Program-made: the position numbers and the translations under genes | Shown here: positions 17,066-25,501 of the stretch, piece after piece | Position numbering within the stretch: position 1 is the first letter of the stretch | How the letters are laid out: every line of letters begins with the position of its first letter | The notes under the pieces: generated by a model | Told to the model about the DNA's origin: nothing | The model's database searches: none | The model's input: the letters and a program-made list of their open reading frames with translations, nothing else | Source of the DNA: Rhodococcus zopfii NBRC 100606 = JCM 9919 | Lineage (GTDB): Bacteria; Actinomycetota; Actinomycetes; Mycobacteriales; Mycobacteriaceae | Assembly (NCBI RefSeq): GCF_001895025.1 | Contig: NZ_BCXI01000001.1 | Coordinates: 124,001-188,000 of the forward strand | Reading direction: 5' to 3' | Length of the DNA stretch: 64,000 nucleotides

Positions 17066-17596
17066 TCAGGCCAGGTCGGCGAGCTGCCGGGCGATCTCGT
17101 CGGGAGTGACGGTCGGCTCGAAACGGCGCACGACCGCGCCGTCCGGGTCGACGAGGAACTTGGTGAAGTTCCACTTCACGGCGTCGGTGCCGATCGACTC
17201 GGGCATCGTCTTGCTGACGTGCTCGTACAGGAATCCGTGGTCGGGACCGAAGTCGCCGGGGGCCTCGCCGCGCAGGTGCCGGTACAGCGGGTGCGCGTCG
17301 TCACCGTTGACGTCGATCTTCCCGTACACCGGGAACGTCACGTCGTAGGTGAGGCGGCAGAACTCCTGGATCTCGGCGTCGGTGCCGGGTTCCTGACCGG
17401 CGAACTGGTTGCACGGGAACCCGATGACCTGCAGCGTCTCGCCGGTCTGCCGGTGCAGTGCCTCGAGGCCCTCGTACTGCGGGGTCAGGCCGCACTTGCT
17501 GGCGACGTTGACGATCAGCAGGTATTTGCCGGCGTAGCCGCTCAGGTCCTCGGGGGTGCCGTCGGCGGTGTCGACGGTGAAGCTGTGCACGCTCAT
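17066..17596 (-). CDS. Glutathione peroxidase family protein (thioredoxin-dependent peroxidase)
   Basis: A 176-residue GPx/BtuE-type thiol peroxidase. The catalytic tetrad is visible: C35 in [12 protein letters not shown], Gln in [12 protein letters not shown], and Trp-Asn in [12 protein letters not shown] cysteine is used, not selenocysteine. Actinobacterial members generally take electrons from thioredoxin or mycothiol systems because glutathione is absent. Its length is typical. It is preceded by a plausible GAGGACGCC site at the ATG (17596). Confidence 0.94.
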   Translation of the reverse strand: MSVHSFTVDTADGTPEDLSGYAGKYLLIVNVASKCGLTPQYEGLEALHRQTGETLQVIGFPCNQFAGQEPGTDAEIQEFCRLTYDVTFPVYGKIDVNGDDAHPLYRHLRGEAPGDFGPDHGFLYEHVSKTMPESIGTDAVKWNFTKFLVDPDGAVVRRFEPTVTPDEIARQLADLA

Positions 17597-17674
17597 GGAG
17601 TGGCGTCCTCGTTCTCGGGTCAGGGTTTTCGGGTCGGGTGGGCGAGCGAACCGGGATGCTCACCCCGAGCGACA

Positions 17675-18079
17675 TTACGGTTCGTCGACGCAGCAGGCGA
17701 GACCGATCGTGCCGGACCGGCCGCGGCGCAGCACGCTCGCCTTGACGGTGAGCCATCCGAAGATCCCGTATTTGCCGATGATCGCGGCCCGGGTCTGTTC
17801 GGTCCCGGCGTCGTCGAGCACGGTGGCGGTGCCCGGCACCGCGCCGCTGCGCGGCTTTCCCCGTGCGTCGCACACCGCCAGCGTGATGCGCGGGTCGCGG
17901 CGCAACCGGGTGACCTTGTGCGAACCGGTCGCGGTCCACACCAGCAAGCGGTCGTCGTCGGCGACGGCCCACACGGCCGTGGGCACGGCGGTGCCGTTCT
18001 TGCGGAAGGTGCTCAGCAGCACGTACTTGGCGGCGGCGAAGTCGGCGAACGACGGCCGCGGGAGATCCCCATCAGACAT
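17675..18079 (-). CDS. PPOX-class (F420/FMN-dependent) oxidoreductase
   Basis: A 134-residue split-barrel protein: AAAKYVLLSTFRKNGTAVPTAVW, then LLVWTATGSHKVTRLRRDPR and LAVCDARGKP match the PPOX class F420-dependent reductases. The C-terminus GKYGIFGWLTVKA is also family-like. Members reduce unsaturated or conjugated substrates with F420H2 or bind flavin or heme. The substrate is unknown. It is a separate family member from the Rv2074-like gene at 21806. Divergent from the CobG-like gene with 51 bp between. Confidence 0.88.
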   Translation of the reverse strand: MSDGDLPRPSFADFAAAKYVLLSTFRKNGTAVPTAVWAVADDDRLLVWTATGSHKVTRLRRDPRITLAVCDARGKPRSGAVPGTATVLDDAGTEQTRAAIIGKYGIFGWLTVKASVLRRGRSGTIGLACCVDEP

Positions 18080-18130
18080 GGGCCCACCCTACGCAGCGAT
18101 GCCGCCGACGTCCCGTTCTAACCTGGCAGC

Positions 18131-18916
18131 ATGTCCGAGTCCCGCTCCCCCGCCGTCGATGTGCACCTGCCGGGCGGTGCCCTCACCGCCGCGCAACTGC
18201 AGGCTCTCGCCGTACTCGCCCACGCGCACGGCGACGCGGAACTACTGCTCACCGACCACGCCGGGCTGCGGATGCACGGCAACCGGGACACCCTGACCGA
18301 GTCGCTCACCGCGATCGGGCTCACGGTGCACGGCACGTATCGGCGCAGTGTCGTCGCATCCCCGCTGTCCGGCCGAATCGGTGGGATCGCCGACGTGCGG
18401 GAAATCGCCGTCGCGCTGCACCGGCGGCTGGACGGGACCACCGCGACCGCGACCGCGGACACGGTGCTCGGGCTCGACGACGGCAGCGGCGACATCGTGG
18501 CGCTCACCCCCGACGTCGCGGTGTGCGCGCGGCCCGACGGGTCGTGGATGCTGACGCGCAGCGGCCGCGACACCGGGGTACGGGTCGACACCGGCGATGT
18601 CGTCGAGGCGGTGCTCGATGCCGCGGCCGCGGCGGTGCCCGACGCCGACGTCTCACCGCTGCCGACCCCACCGCCGCATCCCATCGGGTGGCTGGACCGC
18701 CCGGACGGCACGGTCGTGCTGGCAGGCGCCCTCCCCGACGGGGTGCTGCCGGCCCGCACCGCCGAATTCCTCGCCGCCGTCGACCGACCGGTGGTGATCA
18801 CCCCGTGGCGGTCGGTGCTGCTGTGCGACCTCGACGAATGGGCCGCCGAACAGGTCGTGCGGGTCCTGGCGCCGATGGGTCTGATCTTCGACGCGGACTC
18901 CCCGCACGTGGAGTGA
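18131..18916 (+). CDS. Truncated CobG-like (nitrite/sulfite reductase ferredoxin-like) protein
   Basis: A 261-residue protein resembling the N-terminal two-thirds of CobG precorrin-3B synthase: a ferredoxin-like half-domain repeat (VDVHLPGGALTAAQLQALAVLA; LLTDHAGLRMHG) and SPLSGRIGGIADVREIAVAL. CobG needs a C-terminal Cys set for its 4Fe-4S cluster. Only two cysteines exist here (AVCARPDG and LLCDLDEW), and the protein is about 100 residues shorter than mycobacterial CobG as I recall it. It is therefore either a remnant or a repurposed binding domain. Other cob genes are absent from the window. The start is ATG at 18131. Confidence 0.72.
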   Translation: MSESRSPAVDVHLPGGALTAAQLQALAVLAHAHGDAELLLTDHAGLRMHGNRDTLTESLTAIGLTVHGTYRRSVVASPLSGRIGGIADVREIAVALHRRLDGTTATATADTVLGLDDGSGDIVALTPDVAVCARPDGSWMLTRSGRDTGVRVDTGDVVEAVLDAAAAAVPDADVSPLPTPPPHPIGWLDRPDGTVVLAGALPDGVLPARTAEFLAAVDRPVVITPWRSVLLCDLDEWAAEQVVRVLAPMGLIFDADSPHVE

Positions 18917-18966
18917 ACCGGCCGAACCGGTCCTCGGCGGCGCCGCATCCGCCTACCGTGGGACAG

Positions 18967-20436
18967 GTGAGTTCCGATACCGTCGGCTCCGACCACGACA
19001 CCTTCGATGTGATCGTGATCGGCGGTGGCCCTGCCGGTGAGAACGCCGCGCACTACGCCATCGCCGGCAGCGACCGCACCGCCGCCCTGATCGAACACGA
19101 ACTCGTCGGCGGCGAATGCTCCTATTGGGCGTGCATGCCGAGCAAGGCACTGCTGCGGCCCGCACAGATCCTCGGCGCCGCCCGTCACATGCCCGGGGTC
19201 GAAGAGAAGATCACCGCGTACGGCGTCCACGTCGCCGACGTACTGGCCCGCCGCGACGCGTTCACCCACCGCCGCGACGACAGCTCGCAGGTGCTGTGGG
19301 CCGACGCGATCGGCATCGACGTGCTGCGCGGGCACGCCCGGATCACCGGCCGATGCGCGGTCTCCGTCGACGGCGACCGGCCGCGGACCCTCCGCGCCCG
19401 GCACGCGGTGGTGCTGGCGACCGGCACCGTCGCGACCGTCCCCGACGCCCCGGGGCTGCGCGCCGCGCTGCCGTGGACGTCGCGGGACGCGACGAACCTG
19501 GTGGAGATCCCGCGGCGGGTGCTGCTCGTCGGCGGCGGGGTCGTCGCCTGCGAAACCGCGACCTGGCTGCGTCAGCTCGGCGTCGAGGAGCTCACCGTCG
19601 TGGTGCGCGGCGCGCGACTGCTGCCCCGCGTCGAACCGTTCGCGGCCGCCGCCGTCACCGACATGTTCGGCCGTCACGGCATCGACGTCCGGTTCCGCAC
19701 CGAGATCCGCAACGTCGCCCGCGACGACACCCGCGACACCGGGATCGGTCGCATCCACGGCGGCCCGGCGACGGTCGACCTCGACGACGGCAGCACCGTC
19801 GAAGTCGACGAGATCGTGGTTGCCGCCGGTCGCCGCCCCGCCACCGAGGGCCTCGGCCTCGGCGCGGTGGGACTCGAGGCGGGCGCGGCAACGAGCGTCG
19901 ACGATCACCTGAACGTCACCGGCGCCGACGGCACGTGGTTGTACGCGGTCGGGGACGTCGCCGGCCGGGCCGCACTGACCCACATGGGCAAATATCAGGC
20001 GCGGGTGTGCGGCGACGTGATCGCCGCCCGCGCCGAGGGCCGCGACCTCGACCATCCCCGCTACCGCGCGACCGCGGACCACGACCAGGTGCCGCAGGTG
20101 ATCTTCACCGAACCGGAGATCGCCTCCGTCGGGCACACCGCCGCCTCGGCCCGCGCCGCCGGAATCGACGTCGAGGTGCTCGAGGTGGACCTGGCGGTCG
20201 CCGGATCGGCACTGGCCCGCGACGACTTCACCGGCCACGCCGCGCTCGTCGTCGACCGCGCCACCGACACCCTCGCCGGCGCCACCTTCGCCGGCACCGA
20301 GGTCGCCGAACTCGTGCACGCCGCCACCGTCGCGCTCGTCGGGAAGGTGCCCCTGGACACGCTGTGGCACGCGGTCCCGGCGTATCCGACGGTCAGCGAG
20401 GTGTGGTTGCGGCTGCTCGAAACCCGCCGCCCCTGA
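18967..20436 (+). CDS. FAD-dependent pyridine nucleotide-disulfide oxidoreductase, MerA-like C-terminus
   Basis: A 489-residue class I flavoprotein. FAD-binding VIVIGGGPAGENAAHYA (residues 15-31); redox-active C51 and C56 in GGECSYWACMPSKALL; NAD(P)-binding VLLVGGGVVACETATWL; second FAD contact WLYAVGDVAG; C-terminal dimerisation domain from about 375. The usual HPT catalytic histidine is Tyr here (PAYPTVSE), as in mercuric reductases. No MerA-type NmerA domain or C-terminal Cys pair is present, so Hg(II) reduction is not supported. The substrate is unknown. The start is GTG at 18967, 50 bp after the CobG-like gene. The next gene follows 23 nt after the stop. Confidence 0.88.
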   Translation: MSSDTVGSDHDTFDVIVIGGGPAGENAAHYAIAGSDRTAALIEHELVGGECSYWACMPSKALLRPAQILGAARHMPGVEEKITAYGVHVADVLARRDAFTHRRDDSSQVLWADAIGIDVLRGHARITGRCAVSVDGDRPRTLRARHAVVLATGTVATVPDAPGLRAALPWTSRDATNLVEIPRRVLLVGGGVVACETATWLRQLGVEELTVVVRGARLLPRVEPFAAAAVTDMFGRHGIDVRFRTEIRNVARDDTRDTGIGRIHGGPATVDLDDGSTVEVDEIVVAAGRRPATEGLGLGAVGLEAGAATSVDDHLNVTGADGTWLYAVGDVAGRAALTHMGKYQARVCGDVIAARAEGRDLDHPRYRATADHDQVPQVIFTEPEIASVGHTAASARAAGIDVEVLEVDLAVAGSALARDDFTGHAALVVDRATDTLAGATFAGTEVAELVHAATVALVGKVPLDTLWHAVPAYPTVSEVWLRLLETRRP

Positions 20437-20459
20437 CCCGAAACCCGAAGGAGGCACCC

Positions 20460-20942
20460 GTGGAACTGAGCGTCGTCACGATCGACAAACCCGAGGACAC
20501 GAACGTGATCGTCGGCCAGTCCCACTTCGTCAAGACCGTCGAGGATCTGCACGAAACGCTCGCCGGATCGAGCCCGCACCTGCGGTTCGGTATCGCCTTC
20601 TGCGAAGCGTCCGGGCCGCGTCTGGTGCGCCACTCCGGCAACGACGACACGCTCGTGGAACTGGCCACCCGCAATGCCCTCGCGGTCGCGGCCGGACACT
20701 GCTTCGTCGTGTTCGTGGACAACGGCTACCCGGTGAACGTCCTCAACGCCATCAAGCAGGTCCCGGAGGTGTGCGGCATCTACTGCGCCACCGCCAACCC
20801 CGTCGAGATCGTGATCGCCGAAACCGGCCTCGGCCGCGGCATCGTCGGAGTGATCGACGGCAGCCCACCGCTCGGCGTGGAATCCGACGGGGACGTCGCC
20901 GACCGCAAGGCGCTGCTGCGCACCATCGGCTACAAACTGTGA
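20460..20942 (+). CDS. Adenosine-specific kinase-like protein (DUF355 family)
   Basis: A 160-residue protein of the small DUF355/adenosine-specific kinase family, best known from archaea. Conserved text includes MELSVVTIDKPEDTNVIVGQ, FGIAFCEASGPRLVR, HCFVVFVDNGYPVNVLNAIK, CGIYCATANPVEIV and a Gly-rich LGRGIVGVIDG. The GTG at 20460 has a GAAGGAGG site 7 nt upstream, the clearest in this region. It is the last gene of the unit 18131-20942 and faces a convergent SDR. The enzymatic role in bacteria is unproven. Confidence 0.85.
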   Translation: MELSVVTIDKPEDTNVIVGQSHFVKTVEDLHETLAGSSPHLRFGIAFCEASGPRLVRHSGNDDTLVELATRNALAVAAGHCFVVFVDNGYPVNVLNAIKQVPEVCGIYCATANPVEIVIAETGLGRGIVGVIDGSPPLGVESDGDVADRKALLRTIGYKL

Positions 20943-20949
20943 CGGCCGC

Positions 20950-21696
20950 TCAGCGCGGCAGCCGCCGCCACACCGCGCGCGGCAGCAACCGCATCGCGAA
21001 GAACACCGGCCGAAGCCGACCCGGCACCGCCACCTCCCCGCGGCCCCGACTCAACGCCCGCACGGTCGCGTCGGCCACCTGATCGGGGGTGCTCGACAAC
21101 GGGGCCGCACTCATGCCCGCGGTCATCCGGCCGATCACGAAACCGGGTCGCACCAGCAGCAACGACACCCCGCTGCCGTGCAGGGCGTCCGCGAGCCCGG
21201 ACGCGAACCCGTCCAGCCCGGCCTTCGCCGACCCGTACACGTAGTTGGCGCGCCGCACCCGCACACCCGCCACCGACGAGAACACCACGAGCCGTCCCGA
21301 GCCCTGCGCGCGCAGCAGCGTCGCCAGCCGGGTCAGCAACGCGACCTGCGCGACATAGTCGGTGTGCACGACCGCGACCGCATGCTCGGCGTCGGTTTCG
21401 GCGCGGGCCTGGTCGCCGAGGATCCCGAACGCGAGCACGGCCACGTCGATCGGCCCGTGCGCCGCGGTGATCTGCTCGAGCACCGCCGGGTGGGTGTCGA
21501 GAGCGTCGGCGTCGAATTCGACGGTGTGCACCGCGCTCGCCCCCGCACCCAGGACCGCCTCGCGCGGTTCGTGCAGGTCGTCGGCGCGGCGCGCGGCGAG
21601 GATCACGGTGCGTCCGGGGGCGAGCCGGCGGGCCACCTCGACCCCGATCTCGCTGCGGCCCCCGAAGATCACGATGCTTCCCTGCGCGATGGTCAT
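20950..21696 (-). CDS. Short-chain dehydrogenase (Rv2073c/DprE2-like)
   Basis: A 248-residue SDR. The cofactor loop reads IVIFGGRSEIGVEVARRLA, and the active site has S in VFSSVAGVRVRR and YxxxK in YVYGSAKAG. It resembles decaprenylphosphoryl-2-keto-erythro-pentose reductase (DprE2) and its paralogue next to Rv2074. No DprE1 lies nearby, so the paralogue assignment is favoured. ATG at 21696. It is divergent from the F420-type reductase at 21806, the same pairing as in M. tuberculosis. Confidence 0.88.
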   Translation of the reverse strand: MTIAQGSIVIFGGRSEIGVEVARRLAPGRTVILAARRADDLHEPREAVLGAGASAVHTVEFDADALDTHPAVLEQITAAHGPIDVAVLAFGILGDQARAETDAEHAVAVVHTDYVAQVALLTRLATLLRAQGSGRLVVFSSVAGVRVRRANYVYGSAKAGLDGFASGLADALHGSGVSLLLVRPGFVIGRMTAGMSAAPLSSTPDQVADATVRALSRGRGEVAVPGRLRPVFFAMRLLPRAVWRRLPR

Positions 21697-21805
21697 GACT
21701 GCCAGTGTTCCGCGACCGGTCTGTGCGGGTGTGGTCGGGTCCCGTCGCCGGTGCCGCCGTTGACCCCGCTCTCGTCGTCGGGGCGGGCGCTCTAGGCTCG
21801 CGGGT

Positions 21806-22201
21806 ATGGCCCGCACCCCGGACGCGCTCGGCGAGCGCGCACTGCAGTTCCTGTCCGAATATCACCTCGGCACCCTCACCACCTTGCGCAAGGACGGCAC
21901 CCCGCACGTTGTCGCGGTCGGGTTCACGTGGGATCCGCAGGCACGGGTGGCGCGGGTGATCACCAACGCGGGCTCACAGAAGGCGCTGAACGCCGACCGG
22001 GGCGGCTACGCGGCGGTGTCGCAGGTCGAGGGCGGTCGCTGGCTCACCCTCGAAGGCGCGGCGCGGGTGTGCGCCGACGCCGCCTCGGTGGCCGAGGGTG
22101 TCGACCGCTACACCCGGCGGTACCGGCCGCCGCGGGTGAATCCGACGCGCGTGGTCGTCGAGATCGCCGTGGACCGGGTGATGGGGTCGGTGCTGGACTG
22201 A
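21806..22201 (+). CDS. F420-dependent biliverdin reductase-like protein (Rv2074 type)
   Basis: A 131-residue PPOX-fold protein: LSEYHLGTLTTLRKDGTPHVVAVGFTW is the signature first part; ITNAGSQKALNADRGG and the C-terminus YRPPRVNPTRVVVEI follow. Its M. tuberculosis relative reduces biliverdin with F420H2. Here the cofactor is inferred from similarity and from the conserved pairing with the SDR. ATG at 21806; the ribosome site is weak. Confidence 0.88.
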   Translation: MARTPDALGERALQFLSEYHLGTLTTLRKDGTPHVVAVGFTWDPQARVARVITNAGSQKALNADRGGYAAVSQVEGGRWLTLEGAARVCADAASVAEGVDRYTRRYRPPRVNPTRVVVEIAVDRVMGSVLD

Positions 22202-22319
22202 CACACGGCGTTCCGGCCCGGTCCTCCCCTCGTCTTCCGAGCGGACGGTACAGTCGGTCGATCCGAGGAGGCGAACGGTACATTCGCTCGGGGAACGAGC
22301 GGACACCCCGCGGCTGCGG

Positions 22320-23450
22320 TCAGCCCGGAAGCACCGTCAACCCGTGCGGCCGGCGGTTGACCGCTTCGCACCCGTCGGCGGTGACGACCACGATGTCCTC
22401 GATACGGGCGCCCCACTGTCCGCGGAAGTAGATGCCCGGTTCGATGCTGAAGGCCATGCCCGGGCGCAGTTCGTCGGTGTTCCCGCCGACGATGTACGGC
22501 TCCTCGTGCACCGACAAGCCGATGCCGTGCCCGGTGCGGTGCACGAACACCTCCCCCAGCCCCTGCGCCGCGAGCAGATTACGCGCCGCGGCATCCACCG
22601 ATTCGGCGGTCACACCGGGCTTCACCGCGTCGACCGCGGCCTGCTGTGCCGCCTCGAGCAGCGCGATCTTCGCGGCCACGTCGGGATCGGGCTCGCCGAG
22701 GCTGTAGGTACGTGTCGAATCGGAGTTGTAGCCCGGTTCGACAGGACCGCCGATGTCGATCACTACGATGTCCCCGGACTCGAGCACCCGCTCGGACACC
22801 TCATGATGCGGGTCGGCACCGTGCGGACCCGACCCGACGATGACGAATGCCGCCTCGGTGTGCCCCTCCTCGAGGATTGCCGCGGAGATGTCCGCGGCCA
22901 CCTCGGATTCGGTGCGACCCGGCCGCAACCACTCGCCCATCCGGGCGTGGACCCGGTCGATCGCGGCACCGGCACGCCGCAGTGCCTCGATCTCGTCGTC
23001 GTCCTTGACCATCCGCAGCTCCCGCAACACATCGGTGGCCAGCGCCGGAACCGCCCCGAACAACCCCGCCAACGGCACCAGATGCAGTGCCGGCATCGCA
23101 TCGGTCACCGCGGTGCGCGCGGCGCCCGGCAGCAGCGCCGCCACCAGCTCGTACGGGTTCTGCCCGTCCACCCAGTCCCGCACCGGCACCGCCAGTTCCG
23201 CGACGGCCGAGTCGTTCAGCGAGGCCAGCTCGAGCCGCGGCACCACCACCGTCGCCGCGCTGCCGTCGGTGGGCACGACCAGGCAGGTGAGCCGTTCGAA
23301 GGACTCGGCGCGGGACCCGAGCAGGTAACGCAGATCCGGGCCGGGCGTGACGAGCAGCGCATCGAGGCCGGCGGCGGCACCGAGCTCGGCTGCGCGGGTG
23401 AGTCGTTCGGCGTAGCGGGCGGCGGGGAATCGGGATGCGGCAGTACTCAT
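22320..23450 (-). CDS. pepE: Xaa-Pro dipeptidase family metallopeptidase
   Basis: A 376-residue M24 peptidase. All five dimetal ligands are in place: D in [10 protein letters not shown] in [10 protein letters not shown] in [12 protein letters not shown] in FSIEPGIYF and E in ARIEDIVVV. The N-terminal creatinase-like domain spans residues about 10-140. It removes N-terminal residues next to proline. It matches Rv2089c by position beside the exonuclease gene. The ATG at 23450 is chosen over an in-frame upstream start at 23528 because the family starts near [12 protein letters not shown]. Confidence 0.93.
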   Translation of the reverse strand: MSTAASRFPAARYAERLTRAAELGAAAGLDALLVTPGPDLRYLLGSRAESFERLTCLVVPTDGSAATVVVPRLELASLNDSAVAELAVPVRDWVDGQNPYELVAALLPGAARTAVTDAMPALHLVPLAGLFGAVPALATDVLRELRMVKDDDEIEALRRAGAAIDRVHARMGEWLRPGRTESEVAADISAAILEEGHTEAAFVIVGSGPHGADPHHEVSERVLESGDIVVIDIGGPVEPGYNSDSTRTYSLGEPDPDVAAKIALLEAAQQAAVDAVKPGVTAESVDAAARNLLAAQGLGEVFVHRTGHGIGLSVHEEPYIVGGNTDELRPGMAFSIEPGIYFRGQWGARIEDIVVVTADGCEAVNRRPHGLTVLPG

Positions 23451-23484
23451 GGGCCTCAGCGTAGTGCGACGGCGGGATGGCAGG

Positions 23485-24474
23485 ATGAGGACCGTGACGA
23501 CTCCTGTGACCACCCCGATCGGCGACACCGGGCAGCGTCCGCTGCTGCTGCTCGACGGGGCGAGCCTGTGGTTCCGCGCCTACCATGCGCTGCCCGACTC
23601 GATCACCGCACCCGACGGGCGTCCGGTCAACGCAGTGCGCGGCTTCACCGACATGGTGGCCTCGCTGATCACCCGGCACCGGCCCCTCCGCCTGGTGGTG
23701 TGCCTGGATCTGGACTGGCGTCCGGCGTTCCGCGTCGCCGCGGTCCCCAGCTACAAGGCGCACCGGGTCGCGGTGGGCTCGGACGGCACCGTCGAGGAGG
23801 TCCCCGACACCCTGACCCCGCAGGTACCGATGATTCTCGAGGTGCTGGCCGCAGCGGGAATCGCCACCGGCGGCGCCGCCGGTTTCGAGGCCGACGACGT
23901 ACTCGGAACCCTCGCCGCCCGCGAAACCACCGACCCGGTGGTGGTGGTCAGCGGCGACCGCGACCTGCTGCAGGTCGTCACCGACGAGCCGGTTCCGGTG
24001 CGGGTGCTCTATGCCGGTCGAGGCCTGGCGAAGGCCGAGCTGTTCGGGCCCGCCGAGGTCGCCGCCCGATACGCGGTGCCCGCGGACCGGGCCGGGGCCG
24101 CGTACGCCGAGCTGGCGTTGCTGCGCGGGGACCCGTCCGACGGCTTGCCCGGCGTCAAGGGCGTCGGTGAGAAGATCGCGTCGAGTCTGCTGTTGCAGTA
24201 CGGATCGCTGGAGGCGTTGCGGGCGGCCGCGGTCGATCCGGACTCGGGCATGGCCAAGGGCATGCGCGCCAAGCTCGACGCGGCGGCCGGTTACCTGGAC
24301 GCGGCGCTTCCGGTGGTGCAGGTCGCGCGCGACGCCCCGGTGACGCTGTCCCGCGACGACGCCCTGCCCGACCGCCCCGCCGACGCTGAGGCGCTGGCGG
24401 CGCTGGTGGACACTCTCGGGATCGGGCGGTCCGTCACGGCGTTGACCACGGCGCTGGCCGCGGTCGCCGGCTGA
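23485..24474 (+). CDS. 5'-3' exonuclease (FEN-like, PolI N-terminal domain type)
   Basis: A 329-residue stand-alone 5'-3' exonuclease. [19 protein letters not shown] (first metal Asp), [23 protein letters not shown] and [17 protein letters not shown] (helix-hairpin-helix) follow in order, as in the PolI 5' nuclease. It acts on flaps and RNA primers. The start is ATG at 23485; a GTG at 23494 is an alternative. Only 34 bp separate it from the divergent pepE, so the promoters overlap. Confidence 0.92.
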   Translation: MRTVTTPVTTPIGDTGQRPLLLLDGASLWFRAYHALPDSITAPDGRPVNAVRGFTDMVASLITRHRPLRLVVCLDLDWRPAFRVAAVPSYKAHRVAVGSDGTVEEVPDTLTPQVPMILEVLAAAGIATGGAAGFEADDVLGTLAARETTDPVVVVSGDRDLLQVVTDEPVPVRVLYAGRGLAKAELFGPAEVAARYAVPADRAGAAYAELALLRGDPSDGLPGVKGVGEKIASSLLLQYGSLEALRAAAVDPDSGMAKGMRAKLDAAAGYLDAALPVVQVARDAPVTLSRDDALPDRPADAEALAALVDTLGIGRSVTALTTALAAVAG

Positions 24475-24492
24475 CGGGACCGCCCGTGCTCG

Positions 24493-25365
24493 TCAGTTGG
24501 GACGACTGACCTCGTAGGTTCCCTGGTCGTCGGTGAAGGTCAGGGTGACCGACCGGTGCTGGCCGTCGACGGTGACGGTGCAGTCGAAACTGTTGCCCGG
24601 TTCCACCTTCTGCCCGTCGGGGCAGGACACGTCGCCGACCTCGGTGGCGCCGTAGGACTGGGTCAGCACCTTCGCCACCCCGGCCTCGGCCGCCGCGGCG
24701 TCCAGGGTCTTCGAGCCGAGGGAGGTCACCACGAGGACACCGATGATCCCGAGGATCACCACCAATGCCAGCGCCCCGAGACCGAGGATCAGCGGTTTCT
24801 TCGACTTCGGCTGCTGCGGACCGGCCGGCGGCTGAGCCCACGGCTGGCCCGGCTGGGGTTGACCGGGCTGGGGCTGTCCCCAGGGCTGCGGCCCGGCCTG
24901 CGGCCCGGCCTGCGGCTGTGCCCATTGCTGCTGCCCGGGCGCCGGGCGGCCCCACTGCCCGGCGGGAGGTTGGCCCGCCTGCCCCCATGGCTGACCTGCG
25001 GCGGGGGCGCCCTGCCCCCACTGCGGGCCCGGTTGAGCCTGACCCCACTGCTGCTGGGCCGGGGCGGGCTGCTGACCCCACTGCTGCTGCGGCTGCGCCC
25101 ACTGCTGCTGGCCGCCCGGGGGCTGTTGTCCCCACTGCTGCCCCGGTTGGCCCCACTGCTGCTGAACCTGACCCCCTTGCGGATCGGCGCCGCCACCCGG
25201 GCCGGGCTGCTGCCCCCACTGTGGGGCCTGACCGGCAGCCGACGCGTCGAACGCCTGGGTCGGAGCGGCACCCTCCGCCGCGCTCCCCGGACGCGCCCAC
25301 TGCTGGGTCGGTTCCTGACCGGCCGCGTTACCGGACTGGTCCTGCGGTTCGTTCGGCCCGTTCAT
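24493..25365 (-). CDS. DUF4333 domain membrane protein with QWGQ repeats
   Basis: A 290-residue protein. Residues 40-185 are low-complexity Gln/Pro/Gly/Trp with about ten irregular QQWGQ or QPWGQ units. KSKKP then precedes a membrane helix (residues about 190-214, LILGLGALALVVILGIIGVLVV). The C-terminal 75 residues form an extracytoplasmic DUF4333 domain with a Cys pair (VSCPDGQ and FDCTVTV). The repetitive tail should be cytoplasmic. It corresponds in position to Rv2091c. Role unknown. Confidence 0.88.
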   Translation of the reverse strand: MNGPNEPQDQSGNAAGQEPTQQWARPGSAAEGAAPTQAFDASAAGQAPQWGQQPGPGGGADPQGGQVQQQWGQPGQQWGQQPPGGQQQWAQPQQQWGQQPAPAQQQWGQAQPGPQWGQGAPAAGQPWGQAGQPPAGQWGRPAPGQQQWAQPQAGPQAGPQPWGQPQPGQPQPGQPWAQPPAGPQQPKSKKPLILGLGALALVVILGIIGVLVVTSLGSKTLDAAAAEAGVAKVLTQSYGATEVGDVSCPDGQKVEPGNSFDCTVTVDGQHRSVTLTFTDDQGTYEVSRPN

Positions 25366-25501
25366 CGTCGCCTCCCACTCACTTCACTCTGTTGATCGAA
25401 CAGTAGCGCCCATCCACCACGCGAAAGCCGTGCCGCGGCGCGAATCAAACCACATCGGACCGTGGCGGTGCCCGCCGAACCCGGCCGCACCCGTGCCGCG
25501 G
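25366..25501. other. Intergenic region between helY and the DUF4333 gene
   Basis: This 136-bp space between two leftward genes likely carries the promoter of the DUF4333 gene. It has no recognisable RNA gene or strong stem-loop. Confidence 0.4.

Noticed and set aside
18967-20436. Mercuric reductase (mer operon)
   Set aside because: No NmerA domain, no C-terminal vicinal cysteines and no merR or merT nearby.
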